Positions 47,427-61,478 are shown, counted from the first letter of the stretch. The stretch: DNA of 64,000 nt from Rachycentron canadum (GCA_038496675.1 CM076663.1:15345427-15409426), one strand, 5' to 3'. Notes: generated by a model not told the origin, from the sequence alone. Numbers and translations: made by a program.

Positions 47427-47724
47427 TAGTGCGATTGGGTGGTTAGCAGTGTTGCCTCACTGCAATAAGGTGATGGGTCCAATCCCCAGGGGCCTGGAGC
47501 CTTTCTGTGTGGAGTTTGCCTGTTATCCTGCATGGGTTCCCTCCGGCTACTCCGGCTTCCTCCCACAGTCCAAAGACATGCACATTTAGGTTAATTGGTG
47601 ATTCGAAATTGCCCGTAGGCATGAGCGTGAATTGTTGTTTGTCTCTATATGCCTACCCTGCGACAGACTTGGCTCCAGCTCCCCTCTCCCCATGACCCTG
47701 ACAGATACGCTGGATAGATGGAGT
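47427..47724 (+). mobile_element. tRNA-headed SINE, second copy, nested in LINE
   Basis: Begins near GCGATTGGGTGGTTAGCAGT, has the tRNA-like box GGGTCCAATCCCC, then CCTTTCTGTGTGGAGTTTGC, GCTTCCTCCCACAGTCCAAA and AAATTGCCCGTAGGCATGAG, ending in GCTGGATAGATGGA. Same family as 11877-12140 but in the opposite orientation. Endonuclease remnants of the LINE resume directly after it, so it inserted into or beside the LINE. Confidence 0.85.
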
Positions 47725-48867
47725 GTAATTATAGTACACAGTTTTAATATTGATATTGATAGCCTTAGCTATTTGACTCAATGGGCTTCTCTCAGAATGT
47801 AAGTAAACCCACTCACTGCTTTAACCACATCCTCGACCTTGTTGTGACTTAGAGCATCCTTCAAAATAGAACACTGAATATTCTTTCTACAGAATCCTCT
47901 TTTATCAGAAAACATTTTAATTACTTTTGAATTTCAATTATTAGACGGCACGCTATTAGCTGAAATATTTTCATTACATGTCTATCTGCTAGTGCTGTAG
48001 CTAAAGAGAGAAAGGGATTCCAGCAGCACTTCATTTAATGCCATGTCCCAATTTAAGAGAGGACTGCTAATGGTAACTGTAGTCCCTCCCAAAGTGACCA
48101 TTTTGTTTATAGTGCTGCAGGCTCAGTGTGAATGACACACAACTATATTGCCCCTCTGAAAAAGAAGAAAATACAATAACTCTGTGACTTAACTCCCAGA
48201 CCCACAACCTAAGGGCAAACATGGCAAAAAAAAAAAAAGAAAAAGAAAAAAAAAAAAAAAAAAGGATATAGCATTACAACAAACTGGAAGACTTCCACTT
48301 AGTCTGGAAAGATGCTCTGAAACATTGGAAGGTCTGTAATTTCAGAGCAGCCTATTATTCATCATGAATGGAGGAAAATAAAAACAACTCTATGTTTGGG
48401 TTTTTTAATTTTTTTATTTTTTCAGAATTGGAGCCAGAATGAGTTATTGTTTTATTGATCCATGTATTTCTATAGCTCTCAGTAGTAATAACTTTATGAG
48501 CTTCTTTAATGACAAAATCCTATTTTGAGACAATTCCCTGCTTCCTGTCCTCAACTGGCACAGATTAATCCTCAAACAAAGGGACCTCAGACACAGCTGT
48601 AAAATCTGATGTACAGTCAATTTGTACTGTTTTTCTCCTACATCAACCTCCAAAGACTAACCAATGATTTTTTTTTTTTTTTTTTATCTAAACCATCAAC
48701 TTTAGCAAGCAAATTCTAACCTTAGCTTTATAAGATATGATCAACCTGTCTTTGTCAACAAGCTATGTACACCACAGTTCTTTAAAGTGGCTGTACTTAA
48801 ACCACTTCAAAGGCCTATTTTTGAATTATATAGACTTTATATAGATCTAACCTTCCCTTTCTCTTTA

Positions 48868-49060
48868 ACATTACATTTAGTCATTTGGTGGAGGCTTTTA
48901 TCCAAAGTGACTTACAATAAGGGACATCACTCAAGCTTCAGTGCAGTAGGGTGCCTTGGTGTAAGTATTAAGTAGTACATCTATTGCAATAAGTGCCAGA
49001 GATTGTATAAGACGTGCAAGAAAAGTGCCAGTTAGACATAGTCGGGTTTTTAGGACAGGA
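48868..49060 (-). mobile_element. SINE-tail-like repeat inserted in LINE
   Basis: TTACATTTAGTCATTTGGTG and GGCTTTTATCCAAAGTGACT followed by TACAATAAG are, in reverse complement, the well-known fish repeat end CTTTGGATAAAAGCGTCTGC...AAATGACTAAATGTAA. It falls between two conserved reverse-transcriptase blocks of the LINE, so it is probably a later insertion. Right boundary approximate. Confidence 0.65.
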
Positions 49061-50430
49061 AAAGGTAACGTTCCCAGAGCTTTGAGAAAGCAGTCACCAC
49101 TCAGTTGCGTGACTTTCCACATAGCGATGATTGCATCGCAGTAAGGACACAGCTCTGGTGAAAGTTACAAATGACCTCCTAATTGCATCGGAGAGGTATT
49201 GACATTTAATTGGCATAAGGCTGCATTAAGTCTCAATTAGTAGATTGATTTCAGTTTGTGCACGTTAACAATGGACCTTCCATGTGCACAAAAGTTAACC
49301 AGAGTTCCTCAAGTTTCTGTGCTGAGACCAAATCTATTCACCTTATATATTTTTCATTAAGGTAATAGCATTAGGAAACACCAAGTAGTCAAGCCAAACT
49401 TCAAGCTCATCTTAAGGACATAAAAACCTGGATGACTGGCAGGTTTCTGTGTTGTCACCACAGAAACACACTATTCAGTGTTATAGTAACTATGTGGCAC
49501 TGCGCTGGACTGACTGTAAGAGATCACAGGAGTTATCTTTGATCAGGCTATGTCCTTTAACTCCCACATAAGGCTAACTTCAAACATGGCCTTTTTTCAC
49601 CTACGCAACATTGCAAATGTCAGGCACATTCTGCCTCCAAAAGACGCAGAAAAAAAAAAAAAAAACCTGCCCATGCATTTTTTACTGGATGTCCCAATAA
49701 CTCTGTGAAAAGCCTCCAGTTGATCCAAAATGCTGCAGTGCGAGAAAGTAGATCTTTTTTCTAATGCGTTTGTATCTCCACACTGGAGTACAGGATTTAA
49801 AATTCTCCTCATCTACAAGGCCATTTATGGTCAGACACCATCATATCTCAAAGAGCTTGCAGTACCATTACCCCACGAGGACGCTGTGTACCAACACTGC
49901 TCAGATGCTTTTATGATTCCTAGTATAAGGTGACGTACAGCCCACGGGTCTCAGGCTTCTCTCCTGTGGCACCCGCTTTCAGTTTGGTTCAGGAGGCACA
50001 TGCCCTCGCTAGGTTTAAGAGGAGGATCAAAACTCTCTTTATGGTTCGGGCCGGCCCAGGCATGCCTTGAACCATCTCCTAATTATGCCGCTATAGGTTT
50101 ATACTGCGGGGGGACTTCCCATGATGCACCGAGCTCTTTTCTGCTCCTCTCCTTCTCCTTCTATATATACACATTCATATGCTATTAATTCATGTTACTA
50201 ACTCAGCATCTTTTTTTCTCCAGTGGTTTTGTGCTTTCTCACCTCTCTCTCGTCCTGTCACTTCCCGCAGGTATCTCTGGCTCTGGAGGTTTAGAGTCTG
50301 GATCTGTGATTGTAAGTAACCTCCTGTCCCCATGATCCCAATCAACAACACCCACTGCTACAATTATTATTAGTGCCGTTATTTGTCCTATTATCATTGA
50401 TGTTGATGATATGCCAGCTACCAGGTAAGA

Positions 50431-52710
50431 ATCCTCATATTCAGTTAATTCTTTGCACGACAAAGGTCAGAATTTAACTCGACGTACAGCTGACGATGCA
50501 GGATGATGTCATCAAAACGGACGAATTAGTGAATGGTCAGACAATATGACTTCATGTTTAACCCTCTTACAAATGACAGTGTGAATGCAGATGAGGACTA
50601 AAAGGCCAATTGACCTATAGATATGAAACCATAAAGATCAAATTTAAAATGAGGTTGACATCAGTGGTAAACAGGAAGTAGAATTGATGATGATCAAATT
50701 ATTGGCTCAAACATGCATGCATGTGTGTGTGTGCTGAATAAGAACTATTTTAGTTAGCCAGTGATAAATGACAGAACTTTCCCCTGGCGATTGTAATTCT
50801 GGGGAAGCATGAGGTATAGAGTTTCTGAAATTGTGAAACAAGTCCATAAAAATTGCAGCAAAGAGAAATTGAATTTGCTGTAATGTAGCCATCAACCAGA
50901 CCGTTAGCAACAGCCAGTAAACTCCAAACAGATGAAGGGTTTCAGCTCAATCATATCAAAAAAAACCCCCCAAAAAAAACAGAAAAGTAAATCAGAACAA
51001 ACAGTCGTGAGAAAAAGGAGAGACACGGAAAAAGAGTCATATTAAGAGAAAAAGAGGGCAACACAAAGACAAAGAAGAAGAAAGAAAGAAGAGAGAGAAA
51101 ATAAACTTTACTGTTTTCTGCCAATCCTTAATTACGGCTTTCTGTTTATTTACTCTCCATCCGTCCCTTTAAAGCTGCAGGGCCTTTAACATCCTTAATC
51201 AACCTCTCTCCCCTGCAGGGCCTGTACCAGGCATCTTCACTCGCCTACGTAATTGACTCTTCGTGTTTGAGAGGCAATAAAAGTTTATGACTATTAAACA
51301 TAACATCAAGCCGGCTGTCTTTTCACCAAACTATTAGTGGGGGGAAGGCACGTTGTGAACCGATAATTAATTGCTTACTCTGGGGATGCCTAATTACCAA
51401 TTGTTGGTGTTATTAGCTGATTAGTGGGTGGATTTGACAGCCCTGAAAGGCTGTCAGTTGACAGGAGAGAGGATGGGGCATCCACTGGTGCTTAGAGGTG
51501 CCAACATAATTGGTCTTTATTTTTTGAAGTATGCAGCTCACACGGTCTCATAGCGAGCAGGAAGTGGCAGAGCTCTTGTATGAATCCCAAAGCTCCCTGT
51601 TGATTTAATTTTGGTGGACTGGAAAAAATAAAGGCTAAAGGATAATTAAGCCCCAACAACACAATTCGCATGTTGGGTCTGTACGTGAATTAGACAATAA
51701 GTAAGTCGTACAGTATAGCAGATGACATTTAAGTGCTTCCTCCTGTGTTTCAACCCTCTAGGACACATTCTATATTTGACACAACCTCATGCAGGTGACA
51801 GCTTGGGGTCAGAACATATAGAAACCGACAACAACTCCTTTCTTCACCGAATAATTGGGTGTATATTTAGGGTTTGGTTTGAAATTGATATGGGAGATGG
51901 GGGTGCTGCTCAGTGATCCATCCTGTGGTGCCAACCTTGGTGGCCGCAGTGACAAATTTAGACATAGAGGCTTCTCTTCCACCAAATTAGATCAGGCCAA
52001 TGGGCCATGAAAAACTCCATGTCTCCATGTCCCTGGGAATGAGTGAAAGCCAAAGTGCTTTAGAAATTAACTTTCCAAGTCAGAAACTCTATCAAGACCT
52101 CTACACTTGTCCACATTATTCCAGTTAATAAAACTGTGAAGTGAAGATTGCAGAGGTACCCAAACATGCATAAATAATGTTACATATATCATTTATGACA
52201 CTTAGTTGTAGATTGTTGACATTTAAATTACATTTGTTTGCTTTAAGTATTGATGAAAGAAGAAAACGTAAGTGAGACAAAGGCAGTTAAAGTTTTCAAA
52301 TTTCTTAAAAAAGGCCACATACACATACACTGTTGAGAGCTTCACTAAGGCTGTGTCCAAGATCACTCCCTCCTCCACCCCATCACTTCTCCCTATGTGA
52401 CAGACACTGTATTTTACTCTGTAGCAAGCAATAAATTATGATTTTGGTCATCATCACTTTGGGGATTATGGGAATTTATGAGGGCCCTATACAGTATGGA
52501 GTGAATAAATTTCACATTCAGAGTTGGGGCACTCAAATAGACTGGATGAGGGTAAATGCAGTGCACTATGTGGTAAATAGGGAGTGATTTCAAACTAGGC
52601 CTTATTTAAAAACCCAACTTTGATGTGCTAGTAAGCGATTACCATAACCTTATTTATCTTTAAATGGATCAAAATCAAATATCCGCTGTACACTGGCATA
52701 ATGTCCGTCA
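50431..52710. other. Intergenic, no gene recognised
   Basis: A-rich and GA-rich sequence at 50958-51100; otherwise unique-looking AT-rich sequence with no supported exon. Confidence 0.55.
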
Positions 52711-52990
52711 CTAGAGCTGGAACGATTAGTCAACTCATTGTCAGGAAATTAAACGGCTACAATTTTGATAATCAAGTGATTGTTCATTTTTCAAGCAAAA
52801 ACGCCAACAATTAGCTGATTCAAGGCAAAAAAAACAAACAAAAAAAAATGCTCTTCTTTGCATCGTCATGACATGATAGTAGATTTAACATCTTTTTTTC
52901 CCCAGATAGACATTTGAAGATATCACCTTCAAATGTTTCACTATTTTCTGACATTTCATACAACTTAATTGAGAAAAAAATAATAAAAGG
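52711..52990 (-). mobile_element. MITE-like palindromic repeat, third copy
   Basis: AGAGCTGGAACGATTAGTCA, ATTTTGATAATCAAGTGATT, TTTTTCAAGCAAAAACGCCA, AGACATTTGAAGATATCACC and CACTATTTTCTGACATTTCA occur in the order of the same fish element seen at 41910 and 27880, here reversed. An A-rich insertion lies at 52827-52849. Confidence 0.75.
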
Positions 52991-55900
52991 CTATAACATA
53001 AATGCACCAAATTAATTGTATTACCCTCTATTTGGCTGTGCGATTACTCACTTTGAAGGAACACCAACCTAACATTAATAAAGTAAATTGGGTAGGCTTG
53101 TCTGATTGGTTTGTGTAATACCTTTTGATATCACATTTTGTGACACTGTGTGCTGTAAGCTGTGTCTGTAAAGTCCTTGAAGACATACTTGTGATAACAG
53201 AGCATAATACATATTTATACACGCAGTTGAGCTTGGAGCAAGATCCATAGATAAATCTGTTCCAAACCTCCAATAAAATTCATATAGACGTATGGTATGC
53301 GGCAAAGGAGACATGGTCATAGGTGAAGAAAAAAAGCATGGCAGGAGGGCTGCCAACAAAGCAACAACAGACACGCAGACAGTTCGCACAATTCCAGAGT
53401 ACATTATTTCTGTAAGTGCTCCATAAGAGATGGCATAGAGGCTTAAGAGAACTTCTTGCATTACTGGGAGATGTGTGGGAAGTCCACTTATTGCTACTCT
53501 GCTCCATCAGAATGCATAGAAGGACACAGACAATGGGTGGAAAATGTCTTTTTACTGAATTTTTTCTGAATGTGCTTGTGTGTGCGCGTGTATACATGGA
53601 CAGACTTTACACGGCAGGATGAAGGGCGGCGGGCCGTCCTGTTTCTGAATGCAGAGATGGAGCGAGAGCGGCAATCGCTTTTGACAGAGGGATTAGGATC
53701 CAAATGAAGCTGTCTTTTCAGCAGTTAGTTTAAGAGGGCCAAACCCTATCATTTTTGCAGCTGCTAATTTGGCACGGTGGCAGACGCGTTTGATCAGGGT
53801 TTGGCACGACTCAGAGCACATTTTGTCAAGGCCGGAGATTGCAGGAGGAAAGGTCTAGACTGATACTTTGTACATGTAGCATCTGGACATTCAGATTAGT
53901 AACATGTCAAAATGACATCAAATGTCAAAATTGGACTTGCCAATTGGCAATCGGGAGGCATTACCTTCTATAAAAAGCCTTAAATATTTATAGCTGTGGG
54001 CATTTTTCATACTGTAAATAGCCTCAGAGGTTCTAATTTTTGCCTGCCATTAATTAACAACATACAAACATGGAAGGAAGAAATAGACCATGTTAAAAAC
54101 AAACAAACAAAAAAAAAATGCTGCCTGCCTTTTCATTTGGTAAGTAGGTGAAGATTGTGGATTTTTATTTTACATTAGCTTAGTGTCCTTTGAAAGTTAT
54201 GGTATTTTACAGATGCAAAAGTATGCAAATGATCTGAGATAAAAGATTTTCATGGTATGTTCAGGGCCTGCCTGCCCCCTAAGACTTTTCTTCTTCACAA
54301 CATGTGGTCATATAATTAGAACATTTAGGCATAGCAGGTTGAAAGTGTTCTTGATGATCAAGGCTTATCTGACTAGAAAATCTGTATTTATGAAGGTAAC
54401 ACAGCTTGCCCTCAGGCAGGATTTAACACTTCAAATGGGGGTTGCTGGTGATCAGTTGGCTAAATATTGTCTGCCTCTTGAAAAAGAAAATGAGGATGCG
54501 AGGTTAAAAGAAAAATTAGCTAAGATCATAGAGAGGGAGAGGGGTGATTAGGGCCTGCACTGGATAGAAACAAGCTGAGATTTCCGTGGCCATGATGGCC
54601 ATAAACCAGCAGAGCAAGACAACCTGCGAGACGTGCGAGCCAAAGCCCTGAGGGCCATGGCTCTTCTTAACAACAGTCACAGTCGCGTTCAATTACCGTT
54701 AACTTACAATCAATAAGATGACCTATGACACGTAGAGTAGAACTTGGCTGTCTTCACTGATGCCTCCATTTTGGAGAAAAGGAAAATCTTCTACTATAGA
54801 TTTTTCCCTTGTCCTTAGGCTGGTCAATTACATCAATAACTCCCAACAACAACACCAAGAGAAGAAAATAAGGTGAAGTAGCTCCTCTGTGAGTTCAGTC
54901 CCCCTTTCTTTCTTGACGTTCTGCCAGGCAGGTTGTAATTTTGATTTTTTTTGTTCTCCTTTTTCCCCTTTCACAGCCTTGCTGCAATTTTGTAGCCGTC
55001 AGAGCCTGGCAGCATGGCAGTTTTACTGCACTCCCTCACCGCGTATCACGACAAGATGGAATCACTGCCTAGAGGTTGGCAGCCAGTGAGACATGGCCTG
55101 TATGCTAATGACAGCACAGGAGGGGGCGGGGGGATGACTATACCCGGGCAGAGCCAGTGCCAAACCTCCATGCCAGTGTGAGTTACAGAAGCAGCAGTTT
55201 GCTGAGAGCAGTGGGAGGTCTCCATGTAATCACTTCACTTTGTATTCAGCAGACAGCAAAGTCACAAAACAACTTTTTTGGGAGATGAGAGTCGATGCAT
55301 CTGCAGCGATCGGGAAGTGGGCGTGGTAGTGTTGGAGGTCAGAGATGGTGTATGTCTCAGTGTACACATTTATGAGTGTGCAAGTACATCATTCACACTG
55401 AGCAGTACTGCTACGAAGCTGACAATCCTACTTTTATGAAAGCACCTGCTGAGAGAGGGTGATATGTGCTCTTTTTTAATACCTAGAGGTTGTGTTAAAT
55501 AGTAGGATTAATAAAATCTCACCCATAATCAAATACTGTAGAGGTCACATATCACAATAGAGGGGCTTCCCTACTGTGCATCATTAGCATCCCTTGTCAC
55601 TAATCCTTCTACTCTTGCTTCAGTGAAGTTTAAAAAGGAAACTACTAAAGAAGCCTGCTTTCATTCATCTTTAATAATGTCCCCTTTGTGGCTCTTTCAA
55701 GTTGATTTGTAATTGTTAAGCCTCTAAAGTCAAAGTCTGTACAGCACAGACCCAGACAAAAGGTTTGTTGGAGCAGTTTAGGCCGACAAAAGACCAAAGA
55801 CATGAATGGGATCAGCAGGGAGGATGTGGTTTGCCACAGAAGTAAGGTCTAACATGCAAAATGAATTAAAAGAGTTTGTCTGTCATGTTCATGAGCTGGA

Positions 55901-56463
55901 ACTGAAGCTTGTTACTCAGACAAGAATATCAGAGGCACAGGGAACTTTATTTTTTTAGGGATGTTTGATGATGAAAGTCATGTGGAGCAATACTGGCGGT
56001 CTGTGTGGCACACCCAGAACAACAAAAGTTGTTGTCGCACCCACCTTTGTTTCTGCCTGCCAAGCAATGAAACGGCAGCCATTGATCAGCCTGGATCTGT
56101 CGGTATGCATCTCAGCCGACACCTCAAATAGCACCGGTCCGGGCCCTGTGGGATGAAGCGACAAGCGATACAGTCTGAGAATTTGGCAAAACTACATATT
56201 CAGTCTCACCAAGGTAATTACCAAACATGGGACCTTTAGGCCAAAACAAGTTTTTTTTTTTTTTTTTTTTTTGTATGAAATGAGCAGGGCTTGTTCTTTT
56301 TCCCCACATATACAGCAAATTAGAAGAGAGACAGGTTGACAGCTCCTTACAATGAGTGCCGAAAACCAAGGATGGACGGCGCTAGTCCTAGTGTTAGTAC
56401 TTGGAGCTCCGGCTAGTAAGTAAGTATGGAGCTGCTGCTGCTCCTCGACACTAAAATACACCA
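52991..56463. other. Intergenic, no gene recognised
   Basis: A + strand frame at 54252-54551 ends in a charged, helix-like segment (EKENEDARLKEKLAKIIERE) but matches no family I know and has no clear splice context. Poly(T) run at 56251-56272. No gene supported. Confidence 0.5.
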
Positions 56464-56700
56464 GTTAATGTGGTTTGAGCATGTGATCAGGATGCCAAAA
56501 TCACTCCCTTGTTGTGAACATACCCCAAGCATGTCAAGCAAGACCCTCTGGCAGACCTAGAAGCACGTTTGCCATCTAGCCAGGAAACAAGCTTAGATTT
56601 CCCAGGAAGCAGTGGAGGATGATGGAGACAGATGCGTGGGCTACCTTACGTGTAATCCTGCCTCTTCAACCCAGACCCTAATTAACAGTGGCTGATTAGA
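56464..56700 (+). mobile_element. Non-LTR retrotransposon 3' remnant
   Basis: Degenerate frame beginning WFEHVIRMP, corresponding to the W(L/F)GHV.RMP block near the C-terminus of many fish non-LTR reverse transcriptases, followed by decayed sequence in which the expected proline/arginine-rich segment, RDYVSRLAWE and EVWASL regions are only faintly visible. Full of stops. Clade not assigned. Confidence 0.6.
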
Positions 56701-57983
56701 GTGTGTTCAGCTTATGGCTCCTGTACAGCAAACACTGCCTTTAAGTAACCTGGTTTCATGTGTGTACTGGAAATTTACAGAGTCTGGCATCTGGGTGACC
56801 TAGGTGCTGTGGTTAAGGCCTGCCCTTGTCATGCCTTGGTCTGACACAGGGTTTCTTTTATAACTTAACACTCAACTCGTAATCATCGTACTGGCTTCAG
56901 ATCAGCGACATATCCAAATGAAATGAAGATATTATTATCGGGAGCAGGCAGTGATGCAGGGAAAATACCTCTACCCTCTTACTGGGCATGTCAGAGCTGA
57001 TGAAACGAAACAACAGACATTAGCAGAGCAAATATATGCGGGCAGACTTGCATGTGACACACAGTCAAATTATGTGGATGGCTGGCAATGGCAAGGAAAT
57101 AGAGACAGATCTGCATGCCAAACGATTGATTGTTATCCCTTGGCTCAGTTGAACACAACCCTTCATTTATATGATAAACAGCTGAGTCGTAATCCAGGCA
57201 CTTGTCTTTTGCTTTCCCTCCATCCCCTCTAATTTAGTAGCACTGCTGCATTATGTGTCATCCTTCTATCCTAGTGTTTAGATCTCTTTCCCACTCTCTC
57301 TTTCTTAGTTTATGTGTCTATACCATCACTCTATGTCTGTATCGAACAGCAGTCAGATGGCAAGGGGGGGACCATATGCAAAACTTGCCATCTAATTGGC
57401 TTCATGTAGTGTCAGCAGACACCTCAGCTGTGTGTTTCTCTCCTGTTAACATGTGGCATGGCCTGTGGGAATGAGGAAAAAAAAAAAAGTGTGTCATATT
57501 TGTGTGCAGATTGTTCACAGCACAGTTTGACTTTGGTCTGCGGCTGCAGCCGCATAGCACATAGTTAACCCACATAAACACAGACAATACACAACCCTAG
57601 GCCATGTCCCATTTAGTGTAATGTGACCGGTGTAGCCCCCTGCATAGTTATGAATAACATTGCATTAACTAGAATGGAGTCAATTACACACAATGACTAA
57701 ACTAGCCCTCTGTGAAGGTGAAAACACTGATAGAAGGGGTTCAGTCATGTTCACATGCATCTGTGATTGTACAAATGAGTTTTTGCATGTGGGTGGGGTA
57801 TTATTTTAATCTTATGCAACCGATGCAAGCGCATTTTTCTTTATGTTAATTTCTGTGACCTTTAATAGGCCTAGTCTTTGTCCAACAAACTACAGACATC
57901 TTTCCACAGTTTTAAAAAGTGCAGAGAAATGTGTCCCAAACCTCTCACCAAGCACAGCTAATGAATCACGACCCACACATACA

Positions 57984-58012
57984 GACACACACACACACAC
58001 ACACACACACAC
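57984..58012. repeat. (CA)n microsatellite
   Basis: About 14 CA units. Confidence 0.95.
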
Positions 58013-61000
58013 CCACGGACAGAAAAGGAGAGAAAAAGTCACAAGAAGCACACAAAAAGCTCAAGTACTGTTTCAAGCCAGTGTACGAAATGAAAGGATA
58101 GAGAGGCACAGAAATGAATGAGAAAAGGACAAAGTCTGCACATGTATCAAGGTTGTAGGAGTTCCTAAACTGAACTCTTGCAGAATACATTCTACATTCA
58201 CTGGAGAGATACATTTAAAGACCGAAAAAAATATATTTGTAATGGACTGTGATCAAAAGTGATTGGTCATTTTTTAAAAAGGTTTCTTAACTTTAGTGTG
58301 TCGACGACATCCCTCTACAAACTCTGCGCCCCCCCTTCATCTCTTGTGGTTTACAAATACACAGTTGCTTGATGTTGGCTGGTGAAATAATGAGGAGCTT
58401 TCTTCCTGCACAGCACCTTTGATATGTTAAAGCAGTCAGACTCACCAACTGGCAGCAGCATCTGAACTGAGCAAGCTTTACCTTCTGGAAACTAAAAGGA
58501 AAGAGCTGCAGAAAGATCAACAGAGGGAGAGAGAGAAAGTGATAGAGAGAGTATGAAAGGGAGCGGAGTGAAACAAGTAAAAAAATAAATAAATAAAAAT
58601 ACAAGCCATTTAACCTCCACGGAGGGAAATGCATGAGGAAGGGCCACTAGATCAGAGCGCAATGTTAGTCATATACTCATTCAGACCTACTCAGGGATGA
58701 CTGACAGAGGCATATGCATGGAAATAGATTTGAAAGACTACAAAATTCCTACAGGCAGTATGGAGGAGGCACTCCCTCTGGGTGAGTGATTGGAAAGGTT
58801 AAATTGAGATCAGGCGTGCTGCCTCACCCGGTAAACTATTAGTTGAGGTCAAATCACCTAAGTGGACCTCTGCTGCAGTAAAGAAGCATTACCCCTGACT
58901 AAGACAAAACCAGTCTCATCTTGGATAGCCATATATATGCTTTTGTTAGAGCAAAAAATAAAGCCAGAGGTGCAGCCGCCAGGGGCATGGGCTGAGAATC
59001 TCATCTCGTGTTCAGAGCCAACCAACATGTTGCCTTTGGCTTAACTATTTCTAGTTTCTGAAATAAATTTCCATGATTTAAAAGTGCCTCCAATACATTG
59101 ATTTATTTGTGCCGGCCCCTCTACAATCTCAGCATTGACTGCCACGTATCGATTTTTCTTGTGTTTTCTTTTCTATTTCAAATTAGTAAAATCTTATTTC
59201 ATTGTAGAGTTGGCGCTGCGCATTGATTCAATCAGGCCCTACAGGCCCCGCCTCCCTCTCTCTCAGACAAATTGATAACAGACTGTTCTGTCATAAAAAG
59301 ACCAGCCATCAGGAGCACCAGGACGGTGGACCATCAACCAAAAAAAAAAAAGTCATGAAGTTTTTATCATCCCTCTGTGCCTGTCATTCGGGGTGTGCAC
59401 AGTGTGCTGTGTTTGTGCACCAGAATCACTGGCCAATCACAATCACACTGCTTATTTATTACACAACCCCGCCAGCTACCACAACAGATATAATCTAATT
59501 CTGGCAAAACCCCTGGGATTTAACTGATTGAAGTACAGGATTTCAGACTCACCTGCAAAATGCTGATTGATTTCACCATTGGCATGTCTCAATGTCATAG
59601 CGAGGAAGATGGCATGGAACATTTTAGCAGCAGCTATTGCACAATTGGCAACAAAATACTGTCAGGCAACTAGCATGAAAGAAAACTGCAATATAAAGAA
59701 AACGTGTGTCTGTGTATAGAGGGAAATATCAAACGAATTTAGTCTTCAAAATTGATGCATTCATCGGCATACTTAGATTTGAGCTTTGTGATATTATGTA
59801 AAGATTTTTGGTAATCTGGAGATGACGATTGGTAATTAGTGGTGAAAGCTGCACCTTTCATATTTAACTTAAATAGCTGGGTTGTGGTGCCAATCATATC
59901 TGATTATAGCTGTACCGACAGAGAAGGGGGAAATATAATGCATGTGCTGCAGCTCAAGGCTCAATTAGATTTTCCAAGTCCCCAGCTCAAATATATGTTA
60001 AAGTGGCACTTACACATTTGCTAATTATGAGGAGTACACGGCTTTCCCTATCATTATAAAAGTGCCTCAGCCTAAAAAAAAAAAAAAAAGTATGCCAAGT
60101 TTCCTCTACCACTCCAGAGAGTAGAGTTTTAATAGTAAATAGCGTGGCAGGAAAACAAAACCTTTTGTGTTCCATCTGGAGTTCCCAGCACTTGCTGAAG
60201 AGGTAGGAGCACTGAGCTAGATTCCTCTCAGTGGGCTGGAAATGCATAAGCTGTGTGATGGAGGGAAGATTCAACTCTAGCTGTAACCCTGCCAGCTGGC
60301 TAGTGGCTACACCCACTAAGAAAGTGACATACATCTATTAAGGCCTGTTTTACCAATTTTATTTTTGTGCGGCACATGGCACAATCACTCGTGAAAATCT
60401 GAAGGTCTGCTTGAGGACTTAATTCATCAGCAAGAATATAAATAATCTTGTTCTAATATTTATATTTATGAATATTCTAAGTTTAAAGTTGAATAATATA
60501 AATTGTTTTTGGAGAGGTAAAACCCTGGAGTACTACTCCGTCTGTTAAGTAAACTGAATCATTTATTCAGCGACTCCGTGACCGGAAAATGTGACGGGAA
60601 TCCGCCATGGGCACCCTAATAATGTCATCAGGGTTATCTTGGCCCAGGCCTGGAGACTGCTAACTACGAAAAGCCTGCATTAGAAACTGAGGCTTTGAAA
60701 CATATGCATTTACCAAACAGGGGAAACTAAACACAAGATGCTACTGAATTGCACCATGGGAAATATGGGAGCCTTTTAATAATTGTTTTTTTTAATGACT
60801 CCCTGTTTTGTGGAAGTGCAATACTGCATTACAATACCCTCTGACTGCCCTTACAGTTACAGCTATACCCCCGGCATTCTGAGCTACCCACTTTGACTTT
60901 GATAGATGAAACTCAAAATGGTGGGAACAAACTTATCAAAAAAGATCTTCCATATATCTATAAGACTAATAAACATAAAGACATGGGTATGGTAAAAACA

Positions 61001-61427
61001 GAGGGCCCGGAGCGGATTGTCCAGCTGTCATCAGAAAGTATCCGTGAGCTTGATGCCTACCATTTCTTTACGCTCTGCCTATGTTATTGTAATGGCCTGA
61101 ACATACTGCAGCTGGGATATCTGGGATGTTTGAAGATGTGCCATGATTTCCTAAGGGAGGGCTAGTGGCTGACATGACGGATGGCTGGAAGTATGAAAAC
61201 CATTGATGTGCTGGGCAGACTTAACCATCCTCAAGAGAGACCTGCTGTACACAGAAAAGCGCTTTTCCACACTGGGCAGTGCTAGTTCCTACGAAAATGT
61301 CCCCAGATTTATAGTTTAGTGAATCCCCTCTTAACTTGTATTGCAAGTTTGAGCTGTCCTTGTAAAACTGTCATTTCATTTTAAAGCCACAATGAATATC
61401 TTTGGGCATTATTAGGGAAAAAAAAAA

Positions 61428-61428
<1 letters not shown>

Positions 61429-61476
<48 letters not shown>
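61429..61476. repeat. (AC)n microsatellite
   Basis: About 24 uninterrupted AC units preceded by an A run. Confidence 0.97.

Positions 61477-61478
<2 letters not shown>

Larger units (their letters stand above)
46140..50430 (+). mobile_element. Broken L2-type LINE with nested insertions
   Basis: Collinear pieces of one non-LTR retrotransposon type lie on the + strand. 46181-46480: 5' part (ACTTTCTGGGGGAAAACC, GGAGCAGCTCTCATTTCTCG). 46638-46688: GLLNIRSLLYKAVLVNH, the start of the endonuclease. 47735-47860: remains of a GDFNIHVD-like box and PTHCFNHILDLV. 48783-48865: VAVLKPLQRP and a decayed YRPISNLPF. 49149-49196: TALVKVTNDLLIASER. About 49304-49354: VPQVSVLRPNLFTLY. About 49796-49870: FKILLIYKAIYGQTPSYLKE. 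50056-50430: 3' tail with CCTTGAACCATC and CTTCCCATGATGCACC. Stops, frameshifts and deletions, including loss of the YADD catalytic box, show it is dead. Clade call (L2/Maui-like, or the related Rex1) is from memory. Confidence 0.8.

Noticed and set aside
54252..54551. 99-codon frame with a charged helical end
   Set aside because: Suggestive of coiled coil but unmatched, with no splice sites or conserved neighbours; left as intergenic.
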